Assembly (NCBI GenBank): GCA_018266255.1
Contig: JAFEAT010000017.1
Coordinates: 143,694 to 207,693 of the forward strand
DNA: 64,000 nt
Reading direction: 5' to 3'
Origin: Cyanobacteria bacterium SZAS-4
GTDB lineage: Bacteria > Cyanobacteriota > Vampirovibrionia > Obscuribacterales > Obscuribacteraceae
Shown one piece after another: positions 40,731 to 49,236 of the stretch. The notes under the pieces were generated by a model. The model had not been told where the DNA came from. It was given only the letters and a program-made list of their open reading frames with translations, and ran no database searches. Position numbers and translations under genes: made by a program. Each line of letters begins with the position of its first letter. The stretch's first letter is position 1.

Positions 40731-43577
40731 ATGAAAACGAAATTCGAAATTCCGGCTGAATTCACGGAGCGCAGTAAGCCGCTTCGCGACGACGTTCGAC
40801 TGCTCGGCAATATGCTGGGCGACACGATCATTCGCTTCGACGGCAAGGAAGTGTTTTCGTGCGTCGAAAAATTTCGCAGTTTGTTCAAGCGCATTCACGA
40901 TGCGGACGATCCGGTAGCCGAAAGAGAGTTGCAAGAACTCATTTCTAATGTCGACGCGAACACGGCCAACAAGGTGATCAAAGCGTTTCTCACTTACTTC
41001 GACTTGACCAATATCGCCGAGCAAAATCATCGACGCCGCCGCAGAGCACTGGCAGAATCCTCTGGTACAGCCAGATCACAAGGGGGTTCTCTCGAAGAAT
41101 TCTTCGAACGTCTGCCACTGGAAGAGTGGGAGCGCGCTGCGCATTTACTAAAAGACATAGATATTCAGGTTGTTTTCACTGCGCATCCAACTGAAATTAC
41201 TCGGCGTACAGTGTTGATCAAACAGTTGGAGCTGGCCGGTTATTTGAGTAAGCGAGACCATCCGCCTCTTACGCGCAAAGAAAGTGCGCAGATTGAAAAG
41301 GGCTTACGCAGTGTTGTCGAATCGTTGTGGTTGACTGACAGTATCGTTTATTTCAAACCTGCGGTAATGGATGAGGTGCGCTACGGGCTCTATCACTTCG
41401 AGCACGTGGTTATGGATGCTGTTGTAGATGTGCATGAGGATTTGCAAGCGAAAGTAGAAAAAGATGCCAGTGGAGCACCAAATCGATTTATCACTTTTGG
41501 CTCGTGGATCGGTGGAGACCGAGACGGGAACCCGTTTGTTACGCCAGATGTTACGCGTCAAACGATGGCATACCAGCGCACGATCATTTTGAATCGATAT
41601 CTTGCTCAACTCGAGGTTATTTTCGATCACCTCAGTCAGTCTGAAAATTGGATCGAGCTGACAGACGAGGTGCGCCAGTCAATCGACCGCGATCGTCAGG
41701 CAATGCCCGAGATAGAGCGGCGCATCGAGGGCCGCTACACCTTTGAACCGTTTCGCCAAAAGTTGCTCTTTATCCAGGAGAAACTGCGCAACACTCTCAG
41801 TGGTGCTGATAAAGCTGCTGCCTACAGTCACCCTTCAGAACTCAGGCACGACTTGCAAATTCAATTGAATGCGTTGCTCGCAGCAGGTTGCGATGCTAGT
41901 TTGGAAAGTCTGCGTCGTATGATCTACAGCGTCGATATTTTCGGATTCCATCTGGCAAAGCTTGACCTACGACAACACAGTGCTCGTCACAGAGCCGCTC
42001 TGGAAGAAATTGTGGAAGCGCTAGATTTGATTCCTGGTGGTTACAAGAATCTTTCGGAAGAACAAAAACAAGCCTGGCTGACCCAGGAAATTTCTAATCG
42101 ACGACCGATGCTCCCGGCTGATTCGAGGTTCTCGGCAGCAACAAATGAAACGATCGAAGTCTTTAGAACGATGACCGAGTGTCAGGATAAATATGGCAAG
42201 GCTGCGGTGGATACATACATCGTCAGCATGACTCAGGATGTGAGCGATCTCCTCACGGTACTGCTTTTTGCAAAAGATGCTGGACTCTACGACTTGAAGT
42301 TTCATCCTCATCGCAAGATCAGTGTTGTGCCGTTGTTCGAAACGATTGATGACTTGCGACGTGCGCCGCAAATGCTCAACTCGCTTTTGGAAAATAAAGC
42401 TTATCGTCAGTATTTGCAAAACATGGACAACCTGCAAGAAATCATGATCGGTTATTCCGATAGCGGTAAAGATGGTGGCATCGTCACATCGAACTGGGAG
42501 CTATACAAAGCCCAGAAACAGCTCGTTGAGATGGGAAGTACCCTCGGCATAAAGTTACGGCTCTTCCACGGGCGTGGAGGCACCATAGGACGTGGAGGGG
42601 GACCGACGCACGGAGCGATTCTTGCCCAGCCACCAGGAACAGTGGCAGGTCGAATCAAAATCACCGAGCAGGGTGAGGTGATTGCATCTAAGTATGCGCT
42701 TCACGATATCGCAGTCCGAAATTTCGATCGTCTGGCAGCCGCCGTCGTAGAAACGAGCGTTCATGATGTCGAGGCGCAGAGGGAAGAGTTTGACAAGGAA
42801 GAGTGGCTTACATTTATGGAGAACTTTTCGAAATTGGCTTTTGATGCTTATCGTGACCTTGTTTACGGCGATCCATCGTTTGTTGATTTCTTTTATCAGA
42901 CAACTCCGATCAACGAGCTTGCACAATTGAATCTCGGTTCTCGTCCCACACGAAGAACGGCAGGTAGCAATACTATTAGCGACTTGCGCGCAATTCCGTG
43001 GGTGTTCGCCTGGACGCAAAGCCGTTACATGCTGCCTGCGTGGTTTGGCTTTGGCACTGCATTTAAGGAGATTAGTAGTGATCCGAATAACCTCAAACTG
43101 ATGCAGCAGATGTATCAAAAGTGGCCGTTTTTCAAGGGATTGGTTTCAAAAATCGAAAACGCTTTAGCAGTGGCAGACTTTGGTATCGCTAAATATTATG
43201 CTGATGAACTGGTCGATAAACCGCTTCGAGAGCGTTATTTCCCTCGCATCGAAGCTGCTTATGAATTGTCGACAGACGCAGTTTTGCAAATTTCGCAAAA
43301 GAAAGTATTGAACGAAGACATTCCCTACTTGCGTCATTCAATTGAGCTGCGCAACCCTTATGTGGATCCGCTCAGTTACTTGCAAGTGCGCTTTTTGAAA
43401 GAACTGCGGTCTCGAACGGCTCACAGCGATGGATCTGCGAAAGTAGAGAACGCGTCTGGCAAGGCTGATAGCTCAACGGACAAAGCTGGCAATGTTCATG
43501 GCAAAAGAGATATGTTGCTTGAGACTGTGTTGATGACGATCAACGGAGTGGCCGAGGGGCTTCAAAATACGGGCTGA
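40731..43577 (+). CDS. ppc: Phosphoenolpyruvate carboxylase
   Basis: About 948 residues from the ATG at 40731; a GTG at 40695 is in frame but would add unrelated residues. PEPC fixes bicarbonate onto PEP to give oxaloacetate, an anaplerotic step. Family signatures are complete: VVFTAHPTEITRRTV with the catalytic His, GSWIGGDRDGNPFVT, GYSDSGKDGGIVTSNWELY, FHGRGGTIGRGGGPTHGAILAQ and the canonical C-terminal QNTG. A hydrophilic insertion of about 30 residues near the C-terminus (with repeated AxxSxDKAGN-like units) is unusual. The plant-type regulatory Ser near the N-terminus is absent. It is monocistronic and divergent from the PBP gene. Confidence 0.97.
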   Translation: MKTKFEIPAEFTERSKPLRDDVRLLGNMLGDTIIRFDGKEVFSCVEKFRSLFKRIHDADDPVAERELQELISNVDANTANKVIKAFLTYFDLTNIAEQNHRRRRRALAESSGTARSQGGSLEEFFERLPLEEWERAAHLLKDIDIQVVFTAHPTEITRRTVLIKQLELAGYLSKRDHPPLTRKESAQIEKGLRSVVESLWLTDSIVYFKPAVMDEVRYGLYHFEHVVMDAVVDVHEDLQAKVEKDASGAPNRFITFGSWIGGDRDGNPFVTPDVTRQTMAYQRTIILNRYLAQLEVIFDHLSQSENWIELTDEVRQSIDRDRQAMPEIERRIEGRYTFEPFRQKLLFIQEKLRNTLSGADKAAAYSHPSELRHDLQIQLNALLAAGCDASLESLRRMIYSVDIFGFHLAKLDLRQHSARHRAALEEIVEALDLIPGGYKNLSEEQKQAWLTQEISNRRPMLPADSRFSAATNETIEVFRTMTECQDKYGKAAVDTYIVSMTQDVSDLLTVLLFAKDAGLYDLKFHPHRKISVVPLFETIDDLRRAPQMLNSLLENKAYRQYLQNMDNLQEIMIGYSDSGKDGGIVTSNWELYKAQKQLVEMGSTLGIKLRLFHGRGGTIGRGGGPTHGAILAQPPGTVAGRIKITEQGEVIASKYALHDIAVRNFDRLAAAVVETSVHDVEAQREEFDKEEWLTFMENFSKLAFDAYRDLVYGDPSFVDFFYQTTPINELAQLNLGSRPTRRTAGSNTISDLRAIPWVFAWTQSRYMLPAWFGFGTAFKEISSDPNNLKLMQQMYQKWPFFKGLVSKIENALAVADFGIAKYYADELVDKPLRERYFPRIEAAYELSTDAVLQISQKKVLNEDIPYLRHSIELRNPYVDPLSYLQVRFLKELRSRTAHSDGSAKVENASGKADSSTDKAGNVHGKRDMLLETVLMTINGVAEGLQNTG

Positions 43578-43642
43578 GTTGCTGTGTGCGCCGGCCAACA
43601 GATCGGCAGCCCTTGAGGCTGAAGCTGGCGCTCCAGTTCCCT

Positions 43643-44428
43643 TTACGCTCTGAGCAGAGTTGATGGGAAGATGTCTGGTGAGTGGTGCCAATCTTTGCTG
43701 GCTTCTCTCGCTACTTTAGCTCTGGCCAAAAGCGAGTCTGTTTCGCCAGCGCGATTGTTTGCTTTTAAGAATTCGGCGTAGCTCGTTAGGCACTCTGCCA
43801 GTCTTGGCAAATTGCTGCGGTATTCGAAACCGTCAATTGCTTCCTTATACGCCTTCTCTGCTTCTGCTGTTTTGGATTGTGCTTGAAACAGCATCGCTAA
43901 TTCGTATTTGAATTCTTCTAATGGGCCCAGTGGGGAATCGATATGTTTCAAAGCTTTTGTCAGCGTCTTTTCGGCATCTGCTTGCTTATCTAGCTTGCGT
44001 TGCACCATGCCCAACCTGTGAATGTTTTGCAGTGTGGTGCGATGTTCACCACTGAGTGTCTTCTCGCTGATTTCCAGAGCTCTCGCTGCAAAAGGTTCCG
44101 CTTCGGCGAATTTATTTTGCGCAATGTGCAACTCAGCCAAATGTTGGAGGAATGGCACGAGCAATCCGTGAGCTGGGTAGAGACACTTCTCGGCCATTGC
44201 TAGCCCATCTGTCAAAGCCTTTTCGGCGTCGCCATATTTGCCCAGAGTAGTCAGAACAACTCCGAGTCTGTCCATGAGTTGCGCAACACTTACGTCATCA
44301 CCGAGAGCTTTTTCTCTTCGTTTGATTGCCTGGTCTAGCAGATTTGCTGCTGTAGAAAATTGACGTTTGCTTTCAGCTTTGATCGCTTGGTCGAGAAGAG
44401 CTTCAGATTCGTATAAGTCAGTTGTCAT
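43643..44428 (-). CDS. TPR-repeat protein at the end of the exported-protein operon
   Basis: About 261 residues from the ATG at 44428, where the TPR pattern starts at once (TTDLYESEALLDQAIKAE). The longer open frame upstream overlaps the preceding gene without similarity. About five kinesin-light-chain-type repeats follow, with AEKALTDGLAMAEKCL, AEPFAARALEISEKTL and AEKTLTKALKHI helices. There is no signal peptide, so it should be cytoplasmic, unlike its operon partners. It begins 61 bases after the stop of the hydrolase-thioredoxin fusion and is probably the last gene of the run. Confidence 0.83.
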   Translation of the reverse strand: MTTDLYESEALLDQAIKAESKRQFSTAANLLDQAIKRREKALGDDVSVAQLMDRLGVVLTTLGKYGDAEKALTDGLAMAEKCLYPAHGLLVPFLQHLAELHIAQNKFAEAEPFAARALEISEKTLSGEHRTTLQNIHRLGMVQRKLDKQADAEKTLTKALKHIDSPLGPLEEFKYELAMLFQAQSKTAEAEKAYKEAIDGFEYRSNLPRLAECLTSYAEFLKANNRAGETDSLLARAKVAREASKDWHHSPDIFPSTLLRA

Positions 44429-44489
44429 AATGCACCGTGCGCGATGTGTACCCGCACTATGATACATGAGCCTGCGGCCATAGCTGTTC

Positions 44490-46121
44490 TCAACGAGGCA
44501 TGATCGTTGTGATGTTCTTAGCAAAGTCAAGAAAGCTTGACATGCCAATTCTTGTTTTTGCTACGTTTCCCTCAGCTGTCAAGAATACGAAAGTCGGAAT
44601 TGGTCCGACGTTGAACTGGCTAACTAAATTTTTACTGTTGTGATCGTCAATGTTGACCTGAATCAATTTGAGCCTGTCACCAAACCGCGCATGTGCCTGA
44701 TCGAACATCGGCGCTATGTCTTTGCATTGCTCCGCCCACGGGGCATAGAAGGCCAAAACCGTCGGCGTCCCCGCGCTGATGTCAGAACGATTTATCGGTG
44801 CATTCGAGCCCTCGGGATCGCCCACTGTAATAGCTGGCAAACTAAAGTCTTTGCCTTTCATCGCCATAATGTAATTGTTTGCATCTTTCAGGTGCACCTG
44901 ATCGTTTCCAAGACTGATACATGTAGCGAATTCTCGTTGTGCGGTCGTTACGTTGGCAGACTTGTACAAGGCCACTCCCAGCCAATAATGCGCTTCTCCG
45001 TTGAAGGGTTCTCGCTCCAGAATTTTCTGCAATTCTGGCTGCGCCTCTGTATAGTTTCCAGATGCAATCAAGTTGATCGCACCAGATAGGTTGAAATTGT
45101 GTATTTCAGTCGCAGCCTGTTTCGACACAGGATCTTCCATGTGAGAAAGAATCCACGCCGCTGCCAGGCTGTCGATTCGTCTGTCATAGATGCGCTCTTT
45201 GTCTTGTTGTTCTTCGAAAATCAAGTGCTCGCTCGGCACTGCCAGAAAAGACTTCTGTTCGCATTCGATTTCATTGAACAACTCCCATGTACCCTCTGGT
45301 TTGACGAGCTTGTCGTTGTTTCCTTCGACCATGAGCACAGGCACAGTAGTGATCTTTTTTGCGGAATCATGATTGTCGTTCATGAAGGATTGAAACTGAA
45401 TCAGCTCTTTCGGCGAGAGATCCATGCGATCTAGCGGATTGTCTGCCCAGTCTCTTCGCAGTTTGGGGTTTGCAGTAGCTTGATCGACGATAGCCGAACC
45501 GACGTTGAACTGTTTGTTTGCACCTTTTAAAAATTGCATTGCCACTTTCAAGTCTGTCTTCTTTTGTTTAAAACGATCGCCTGACGGCACACTGGAAATC
45601 AAGCCGCTGATCAGGTCTGGATACATGGAAGCCGCGCGCAATGCGATTGCACCGCCCATTGATTCACCCAGTAGAAACACCGGTAGACCAGGATTTGCAG
45701 CTTTGAGCGAAAGCAATGTTGTTTTTACATCGTTCAAGCATGCGTCGAAATCTACCTGGTCGTGTCCACCGTTCCTCATCCATGAGCCGAATCCGCGTAC
45801 GTCGATGGCATAGACATTGATTCCCAGCCGCGACAAGTGTTTTCCGAAATTGATATAACTGCCACTGTAAAGCCCAAGTCCATGAATGCAAAGCAGTAAA
45901 GCTTTGGGTTTTGTCCCTGAGCTGATCCAGCTCAAACATGGCACCGAATCGGTGTCTACCGACTTGTTTTGCTGTTGATTTTGTTGCTCGTCTTTCGAAC
46001 TTTTGTGGTGGTTTTGATCGTTTTTATTGGAGTGCGCATCAGCAGCGACTGAGCAAAACAGCGCACAGATTAAGGCGAAAAAAATTGAGTGCCGCGAATG
46101 CGAGCGGGATCTTAGTACCAA
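44490..46121 (-). CDS. Exported alpha/beta hydrolase-TPR-thioredoxin fusion
   Basis: I take the TTG at 46121, which overlaps the upstream stop by 10 bases and puts the signal peptide (HSIFFALICALFCSVAADA) at the N-terminus; the ATG at 46217 would add 32 residues and overlap by 106 bases. About 543 residues. Residues about 70-330 form a monoglyceride-lipase-like alpha/beta hydrolase with LCIHGLGLYSGSY, nucleophile elbow LGESMGG (Ser about 154), Asp in GNNDKLV and His in PSEHLIF. A TPR pair (about 348-418) follows, then a thioredoxin fold (about 446-543) with a cis-Pro in GPIPTF. The usual WCGPC is WAEQC, so only the second Cys remains. The fusion is unusual. Confidence 0.85.
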   Translation of the reverse strand: MVLRSRSHSRHSIFFALICALFCSVAADAHSNKNDQNHHKSSKDEQQNQQQNKSVDTDSVPCLSWISSGTKPKALLLCIHGLGLYSGSYINFGKHLSRLGINVYAIDVRGFGSWMRNGGHDQVDFDACLNDVKTTLLSLKAANPGLPVFLLGESMGGAIALRAASMYPDLISGLISSVPSGDRFKQKKTDLKVAMQFLKGANKQFNVGSAIVDQATANPKLRRDWADNPLDRMDLSPKELIQFQSFMNDNHDSAKKITTVPVLMVEGNNDKLVKPEGTWELFNEIECEQKSFLAVPSEHLIFEEQQDKERIYDRRIDSLAAAWILSHMEDPVSKQAATEIHNFNLSGAINLIASGNYTEAQPELQKILEREPFNGEAHYWLGVALYKSANVTTAQREFATCISLGNDQVHLKDANNYIMAMKGKDFSLPAITVGDPEGSNAPINRSDISAGTPTVLAFYAPWAEQCKDIAPMFDQAHARFGDRLKLIQVNIDDHNSKNLVSQFNVGPIPTFVFLTAEGNVAKTRIGMSSFLDFAKNITTIMPR

Positions 46122-48415
46122 TACTGTGTCTTGTCCGTCCAGGGATTGTGGGGAAATTCTTTGTGCAAGATTTGAAAGGCCGCTTTTGAAAGTGCTGTTG
46201 TGGTTTTGTCCGTGCATGCGAATTTCGGAGATCTTATCGCGTGATAGAGTGCCTCAGGTAATCGCTTATCTTTGGCACCTGGCTTCTTAGTATAAGCAAT
46301 CAGTTCGGTCAGTATGTAGGTAGGCCCCGAACCCATCGCCACCAGACGTTTGTCTTCAGCTGCTGCTTGAGCTAATTGAGCCGCATTGAGGAAGGTTGGT
46401 TTAGTCTTCGCGACTTTTTTCGTCGTGTCTGAATCCTGGTTGCTTGGAGCACCGCTAGCGCACCACCAGTTATCCTGAAAGTCTTCTATTTTATTGAACT
46501 CGGCCTGCCGCAATGAACCTGGGGTAATGTAAGGGCGCATGGCGGGGTCCATAACCAAGATGTAAGTGCTGAGAAATTTCTTTTGATCGGGGTTTGTCAC
46601 CGCTTTATATTCATTCAAAAGTTTGGTCAGCAGCGGGTTTTGTGCAGCCAGCAGGGGAGTGACTTGCGCCACGACTTTGTCGTTATTGAGCAAGACCGCT
46701 CTCGTCCAAACAGCCTGCAAGAAATCACGTCTCTGTGCCAGAGCCCAGTTGCTCCATGCTGCTGTAGCGAGCACGTTGAGCGGAATGAACTCGTTGATTA
46801 CATTTGCTGCAGCCGGACTAAATGCAGATGGACCGACGTACCAACTTGACTTTGCTTCAGCTTTATCGAAGTCGTCCGGAGTTTCGATACCGGCAGAATC
46901 ATTCATCGCTCCCGAGCTTACTCGCACTGCATCTGGCCAATATTCAGCCAGTGTGGTCGCCAGTCGAACTTTTTGATCGAGGAACAGATTCAAGCTCGAT
47001 GGTGGTAGGTCTTTGTTTGCCAGAACTTCGCTCACAACTTTGTGAGCTCGGGGGCTGTCTTTCAAATCGACCAAAAGTTTGAGAGCGTAGTATCGCACTG
47101 TTAGATAGGCAGGCGATGAAGCATCGACTTTCAAAGCTGCGTCGATCAGTGCGGCTGAATCTTTGTCTCCTGCCTTGGCGTGCATTATCGCTGGCACCAA
47201 CCACAGCGTTGACTTCGTTTCATTCCATTTATGCACTGCCAACTGCTCTGCAGTCGGCTCCACTGATTGCACTACCGTTATCCATTCTGTCAAATCGGTT
47301 TGGGCAGACTTCGGAATCTGCGCAAGCTTGACTGGTTCTTGTTCTTCGTTGTCGACACTCCATCCGAAATATTTGTCGAGCATGATTGTGTAGTCGATCA
47401 CGTCTTGCCCGAAATTGTTGTTGACACCGCCATTCGCAAGCCGGTTGGATAGCTCTTTTAGCGTGGCTTCAGGAGTTTCTCGGATCGCTATAAAGCTCAA
47501 GAGCTTTGTAGCACTATCTTTAATTTCTGCGCTTGTTTTTGCATCGTTAATGACTGCTTTCAAACGTTGTTGAGCATTTTGCAGTGCACTAATATCGTAT
47601 TTCTTGGGAAGTGAGCCTTTGCGCAACATGCATCGCGCCGCAAGGTAAGGAGCTATTGAGTGATACGGTGACGACTCGTCTTTGGCTACCGCATCGAATT
47701 CTTTCGCCGCCTGGTCGAACTTTTGCGCATAAAAGTTGGCAGAAGCAATTTGATAGGCACGATCGGCTTTAGTGGCAGCATCTGCATTCGCCGGAGCGCC
47801 AACCGGAAGCGGTGGTTCTGGATCGTATTTTTTAGCATCCCATTTGTAGTCTGGTCCTCCGCAATGACTGAAAACAGCATCCTGTGCTGCCACCCAGTCT
47901 TTTACGGCGCTAGAGCCAGCACCATATTTGGTTACCTTCTCTTTCAATGCGGTGGTGGCACTTTGAAATGCATCTGAAGGACAATTCAAATAAGTGTTAG
48001 TACTATCTTCTTCCGACAAAGATGGTGACCGGTCTGTCGAGAGCCGATCGATTTTCTTGATCCCTGGAAGTTTATTTCGCTCGCCTAACCATTTGTCTAC
48101 TGCGGTGCCAGCGTCGCCCACATAGGCATCGCCGTTGGTCATGCGAGTTTCCCAGACCTTGACGATGGAAGTTCGTTCGGCTGGAGTAAGCGCTTTGCCG
48201 CTCAACTCTCTGTAGGCAGCAAACAAATAAGAGCGAGCAAATGATGGTTCCAAAACACCCAATTTTCCATCGGCAAAAAACTTCAATGGAATATCAGGAT
48301 GAAACTGATAACTGAAAACAGTTTCGTCAAAGAACGGACCGCAAGAATAAGCTTTGAATGGACTCAGACAGAGTGAAAGAGCTGCAATCATCACTCCAAC
48401 CTTTGCGATTCTCAT
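46112..48415 (-). CDS. Secreted 767-residue protein of unknown function
   Basis: A large exported protein with a signal peptide (RIAKVGVMIAALSLCLSPFKAYS) and a Cys directly after it (CGPFFDETVF). The context AYSC does not fit a normal lipobox, so it may be soluble. The rest is mostly helical. Residues about 215-290 look TPR-like (AYQIASANFYAQKFDQAAKEF, then an APYLAARCMLRKG helix). Its N-terminal SCGPFFDETVFSY pattern seems to recur in a family of unknown function in several phyla, by my memory only. The start overlaps the stop of the DUF3142 gene by four bases (ATGA). Confidence 0.8.
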   Translation of the reverse strand: MRIAKVGVMIAALSLCLSPFKAYSCGPFFDETVFSYQFHPDIPLKFFADGKLGVLEPSFARSYLFAAYRELSGKALTPAERTSIVKVWETRMTNGDAYVGDAGTAVDKWLGERNKLPGIKKIDRLSTDRSPSLSEEDSTNTYLNCPSDAFQSATTALKEKVTKYGAGSSAVKDWVAAQDAVFSHCGGPDYKWDAKKYDPEPPLPVGAPANADAATKADRAYQIASANFYAQKFDQAAKEFDAVAKDESSPYHSIAPYLAARCMLRKGSLPKKYDISALQNAQQRLKAVINDAKTSAEIKDSATKLLSFIAIRETPEATLKELSNRLANGGVNNNFGQDVIDYTIMLDKYFGWSVDNEEQEPVKLAQIPKSAQTDLTEWITVVQSVEPTAEQLAVHKWNETKSTLWLVPAIMHAKAGDKDSAALIDAALKVDASSPAYLTVRYYALKLLVDLKDSPRAHKVVSEVLANKDLPPSSLNLFLDQKVRLATTLAEYWPDAVRVSSGAMNDSAGIETPDDFDKAEAKSSWYVGPSAFSPAAANVINEFIPLNVLATAAWSNWALAQRRDFLQAVWTRAVLLNNDKVVAQVTPLLAAQNPLLTKLLNEYKAVTNPDQKKFLSTYILVMDPAMRPYITPGSLRQAEFNKIEDFQDNWWCASGAPSNQDSDTTKKVAKTKPTFLNAAQLAQAAAEDKRLVAMGSGPTYILTELIAYTKKPGAKDKRLPEALYHAIRSPKFACTDKTTTALSKAAFQILHKEFPHNPWTDKTQYWY

Positions 48416-49236
48416 CTCCAGTTATTTACCTCTTGAATCAAGTTTTCTGCCTTTTGTTGGTTCCACGGTGTGCGTGAAAACATATAGACTCTTGGAACGG
48501 GCTTAAGTATACCTGCTACCGACTTGCCGATTAATCTGTTCATTGCGGGATCTTTATCGGAAATTCCAAGAGCTTGATAAGAATGCCCAAACGTATTGCC
48601 TTGATTGAGAAGAACCGCTACTGGTTTGTTGTCGGCGCCCATTTCGAAGAACATCGGAACCACTTCATCGACTGGCAAGCTGCTGCCACTAATCCAATCG
48701 TCGCCGAGGCACCAAGAAGCCAGTGATGTCATGGATAAGTAAATTTCCTGCGGCAGCACTTCACGCACCTGGATAAGAAATTTTTTGTACCAGACCCGTT
48801 CACTTTTGCGTGCGTCGAAATCGAATTGAAAACCGCGCACACGCGGGTTGAGATATCTTGGTAGAAGAGATACGATTTCGCTAATGATAGATTGATTGTT
48901 CGATTCAGACAGGGTCCCATCTGATTCGATCCTCACAACTGGCATCATATATGTGCCTGGTGGCACCTGTAGTGGCTGGTGCCGATTGATGCATGTCACT
49001 TTGCTTTTTTTTACTTTGATGGTAGCAGCGAGATAAGCAACACCGGTTGTTTTTGTATCAACGAAACGTAAGTCCTCGGGTCTTTCCCAGGCCCAGAGCA
49101 TTCGCTCAGGCGGAGCGGTGGTTTGGCGCGCCAGAGATGCGCGCTCTACAGCATTGGAGTAAAAAAGAGCCATCGTTGCAAGAACAATCGAATTGCACTT
49201 GCGAACAATCGAATTGCACATCCGACCCGATGCCAT
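48412..49236 (-). CDS. DUF3142-domain protein
   Basis: A 274-residue protein. From about residue 45 it matches the DUF3142 group: MLWAWERPEDLRFVD, GVAYLAATI, VRGFQFDFDARKSERVWYKKFL and LSMTSLASWC, with a late PVDEVVPMFFEMG. The pattern FQFDFD and a strand-loop order reminiscent of TIM-barrel glycoside hydrolases suggest a glycosidase-like fold, but no activity is established. The ATG shares a base with the stop of the M1 peptidase gene (TAATG). The first 35 residues contain a duplicated CNSIV unit and a weak hydrophobic stretch (MALFYSNAVERA), perhaps a poor signal peptide. Confidence 0.83.
   Translation of the reverse strand: MASGRMCNSIVRKCNSIVLATMALFYSNAVERASLARQTTAPPERMLWAWERPEDLRFVDTKTTGVAYLAATIKVKKSKVTCINRHQPLQVPPGTYMMPVVRIESDGTLSESNNQSIISEIVSLLPRYLNPRVRGFQFDFDARKSERVWYKKFLIQVREVLPQEIYLSMTSLASWCLGDDWISGSSLPVDEVVPMFFEMGADNKPVAVLLNQGNTFGHSYQALGISDKDPAMNRLIGKSVAGILKPVPRVYMFSRTPWNQQKAENLIQEVNNWR
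49182..49219 (+). repeat. Tandem 21-base duplication in the DUF3142 gene
   Basis: GAACAATCGAATTGCAC occurs at 49182-49198 and again at 49203-49219, a period of 21 bases that keeps the reading frame. It encodes two CNSIV units near the N-terminus of the DUF3142 protein. It looks like a recent slippage event. Confidence 0.8.
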
